Assembly (NCBI GenBank): GCA_047974845.1
Contig: JBKECQ010000064.1
Coordinates: forward strand, 1 to 64,000
Source: Aminipila sp047974845
Lineage (GTDB): Bacteria; Bacillota; Clostridia; Peptostreptococcales; Anaerovoracaceae
Direction: 5' to 3'
Length of the DNA: 64,000 bases
Both the position numbers and the translations under genes were made by a program. This document shows, piece by piece, positions 62,480 to 64,000 of the stretch (the first letter of the stretch is position 1; the number at the start of each line of letters is the position of its first letter). The notes under the pieces were generated by a model that was not told the origin of the DNA, searched no databases, and was given only the letters and a program-made list of their open reading frames with translations.

Positions 62480-63236
62480 TCCCACCCAGCTCCTTCCATA
62501 TATAATTAAAATATTTACTAAATTTAGGATTGTTTCTGCAATTTAACGGCGTCCTATTCTCCATTTCAAAGTTTATATCAAGTACCTCTTTTACAGTGGC
62601 CGGTCTGCAACTTAAAATAATAATTTTATCTCCCATACTTATGCCTTCCGGTATATCATGTGTAACCATAAGTGTGGTAATCTGTTCATTTTTTAAGATG
62701 CTATACACATCATCCGTAACCGCCAAACGGGTTTGATAGTCTAAAGCTGAAAAAGCCTCATCTAAAAGAAGTATATCGGGATTAATCGCCAAAGTCCTTA
62801 TCAATGCTGCTCTTTGTCTCATCCCCCCGGAAAGCTGAGAAGGATACTTATCTCTAAATTCATATAGTTCATAATTCTTTAAAAGCTGTATGGCTCTTTC
62901 TTTGTTTTCTTTTGTTATATTTTTCTGTATTTCAAGCCCCAACATTACGTTTTGATATATAGTTCTCCATTCAAGAAGGTTATCCTTCTGAAGCATATAT
63001 CCTATGTGGGGTGAAACCCCATCTATTTTTTCTCCATTAACATAAATTTCACCGGATGTTGGTTTCAACAATCCTGCTATAATAGATAAAAGCGTGGATT
63101 TCCCACAGCCACTAGGGCCTACTATGCTGGCAAATTCACCCTTTTCTACTTCAAAACTTATATGTTCAAGTGCTGTTGTTTCACCATTTAGTGCTTGATA
63201 TTTTTCTTGTATACTTTTCACTTCAAGTACTGCCAA
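62472..63236 (-). CDS. ABC transporter ATP-binding protein, SsuB/TauB type
   Basis: A 254-residue ATPase with Walker A GPSGCGKST (about 38-46), QKDNLLEWRTIYQNV with the Q-loop, signature LSGGMRQRAAL, Walker B ILLLDEAFSALD and the H-loop TLMVTHD. The start is a TTG at 63236 with GAGGTG six bases upstream; the GTG three codons earlier overlaps the site. Comparison with SsuB/TauB/ThiZ fits the family. It heads the operon. Confidence 0.93.
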   Translation of the reverse strand: MAVLEVKSIQEKYQALNGETTALEHISFEVEKGEFASIVGPSGCGKSTLLSIIAGLLKPTSGEIYVNGEKIDGVSPHIGYMLQKDNLLEWRTIYQNVMLGLEIQKNITKENKERAIQLLKNYELYEFRDKYPSQLSGGMRQRAALIRTLAINPDILLLDEAFSALDYQTRLAVTDDVYSILKNEQITTLMVTHDIPEGISMGDKIIILSCRPATVKEVLDINFEMENRTPLNCRNNPKFSKYFNYIWKELGGNE

Positions 63237-63245
63237 ATATATCAC

Positions 63246-63381
63246 CTCTGTATACTCATAATAATCTCTTTATATACTATGACTTTTTTAGTGCAGGGGT
63301 GATTGTGAAATGTCTATGTAATACCTTATTTTCTTCTGAGTTACTTGCTAAACACAGTCAAAATTAAGTATTGCTAAACAA
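63246..63381. other. Spacer upstream of the ABC operon
   Basis: AT-rich sequence of about 140 bases before the terminator of the next gene. The ABC promoter must lie here, but no convincing -35/-10 pair and no TPP riboswitch were seen. Confidence 0.5.
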
Positions 63382-63417
63382 AATAAAGACTGAACTTAAA
63401 TCAGTTCAATCTTTATT
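63382..63417 (-). terminator. Terminator downstream of the DUF2238 gene
   Basis: A 15-bp stem (63382-63396 with 63403-63417) with one G-U pair on the minus strand, followed by a T-rich run. The tandem repeat at 63431-63521 lies between it and the gene. Confidence 0.75.
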
Positions 63418-63430
63418 ATTTAGTAGTTTT

Positions 63431-63521
63431 TTTAGTGTTTTTTCTAGTGTTTTTTTCTAGTCGTCTTCTCTAGTCGCTTTCTCTAATTGTTTTCTCTAAT
63501 CGTTTTTCCTAATCGTTTTCT
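63431..63521. repeat. 13-bp tandem repeat, about seven units
   Basis: Units of CTARTCGTTTTCT or close variants follow each other at a 13-base period from 63431 to 63521, directly after the stop of the DUF2238 gene (63559) on the minus strand. Confidence 0.88.
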
Positions 63522-63558
63522 GTAGCTTATATAATTTTATTCTAGATTTGTACTCTTA

Positions 63559-64000
63559 TTAAATATAATTAAAATCTTCAACTTTATCTATACCAAGTAT
63601 CTTATTATGATACTTTCCAAGTGTCACCAATGATATTATTGCGCCACACAGTGCAAGCAACATATCCCACTGTGTATCCCATATGTCTCCCTGGGTTCCC
63701 AAAAAAGCCTCAGCGGCTGTTCCTGTAAGCTTCGCCACTATGAACTCTATTAATTCATAGCCTGCGCTAATAGCAAGGCACATACTTACAACAATATAAA
63801 ACAACCAAACACCATTCTTTATGACACCCCTTCTGATTAGTACTTCCCTAATAATCATAGCTGGAATAAATCCCTGAGCAAAATGCCCAAGCCTATCGTA
63901 ATAATTTCTGCTTAATCCAAAAGCGTCCTGAATCCAATCAAAGATTGGCATATCTGCATATGTATAATGTCCTCCAATAATTAAAATTACTGCCTGTACC
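63559..64000 (-). CDS. DUF2238 (YjdF-like) membrane protein, 5' end missing
   Basis: The frame stays open to the right edge of the window, so the gene is truncated and the Met at 63951 is not its start. Upstream of it the same frame reads VILIIGGHYTYADMPIFDWI, which is the conserved family motif (GAHYTYAxxPLFDW in relatives, from memory). The visible part has about three membrane segments and further family signatures RLGHFAQGF and YELIEFIVAK, as well as GDIWDTQWDM. The protein is an inner membrane protein of unknown function. About 50-60 residues are likely missing. Confidence 0.85.
   Translation of the reverse strand, partial: VQAVILIIGGHYTYADMPIFDWIQDAFGLSRNYYDRLGHFAQGFIPAMIIREVLIRRGVIKNGVWLFYIVVSMCLAISAGYELIEFIVAKLTGTAAEAFLGTQGDIWDTQWDMLLALCGAIISLVTLGKYHNKILGIDKVEDFNYI

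Noticed and set aside
63246..63381. TPP riboswitch before the NMT1-type transporter
   Set aside because: The conserved CTGAGA and GGAA-type thi-box pieces are absent.
1..64000. Prophage, integrative element or genomic island borders
   Set aside because: No integrase, phage, conjugation or toxin-antitoxin genes were seen, and the tRNA cluster has no adjacent integrase or duplicated tRNA end.

Overview
The window is a low-GC bacterial chromosome segment. Its gene content (Trp T-box, hisZ/short hisG pair, sigma-54 gene upstream of a gap-pgk-tpiA-eno cluster, membrane pyrophosphatase, dnaE next to pfkA, strong AGGAGG ribosome sites, AT-rich spacers) fits an anaerobic Firmicute of class Clostridia. 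I cannot fix the family from the sequence alone. There is no prophage, CRISPR array or intact insertion sequence. Most of the window is core metabolism, with a few accessory loci.

Layout. 1-4.1 kb: ilvE, the decayed remnant of a flavoprotein disulfide oxidoreductase, then a compact redox operon (TlpA-like lipoprotein, an unlisted 54-aa CXXC protein, a membrane polyferredoxin, an Rrf2 regulator) behind a promoter that carries a perfect inverted repeat. 4.2-7.1 kb: pdxST for pyridoxal phosphate, an SDR of the EF-P aminopentanone reductase type, yjdM. 7.2-16.6 kb: hppA and secG, the glycolytic cluster gap-pgk-tpiA-eno, rpoN, trmL. 16.7-23.4 kb: a short homoserine dehydrogenase, a SEC-C protein, and a TetR-controlled RND pump with its adaptor. 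23.7-29.3 kb: nth, then aconitase, isocitrate dehydrogenase, a GntR regulator and a second gap. 29.5-37.3 kb: a complete hisZGDCBHAF-IE operon. 37.4-42.7 kb: pfkA, dnaE and an unknown exported protein. 43-45.7 kb: a YfcC-type carrier and an orphan eutS-eutP pair. 45.8-53.2 kb: a Trp T-box leader, trpB, trpA and, with no terminator between, a ribose-type ABC importer and an FGGY kinase. 53.4-57.5 kb: a RocB-type peptidase and a U32 peptidase. 57.8-58.4 kb: six tRNA genes. 59-64 kb: an MFS carrier, an NMT1/SsuA-type ABC importer and a truncated DUF2238 membrane protein.

How the genes work together. The gap, pgk, tpiA, eno and pfkA genes cover lower and upper glycolysis. Aconitase and isocitrate dehydrogenase make 2-oxoglutarate for glutamate, and IlvE, HisC and PdxST depend on or supply pyridoxal phosphate. 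The membrane pyrophosphatase recovers energy from pyrophosphate made by biosynthesis. Regulation is visible at several points: a Trp-specific T-box, a TetR operator pair, a GntR-type palindrome and the inverted repeat upstream of the redox operon.

Most worth a second look: the Trp T-box transcript that appears to run from trpBA (TrpA with Glu in place of the catalytic Asp) into an uptake system plus sugar-type kinase; the redox operon with its small CXXC protein; the orphan eutSP with 21-bp phased repeats upstream; and a window-wide habit of short tandem duplications in spacers, several of which begin at stop codons.
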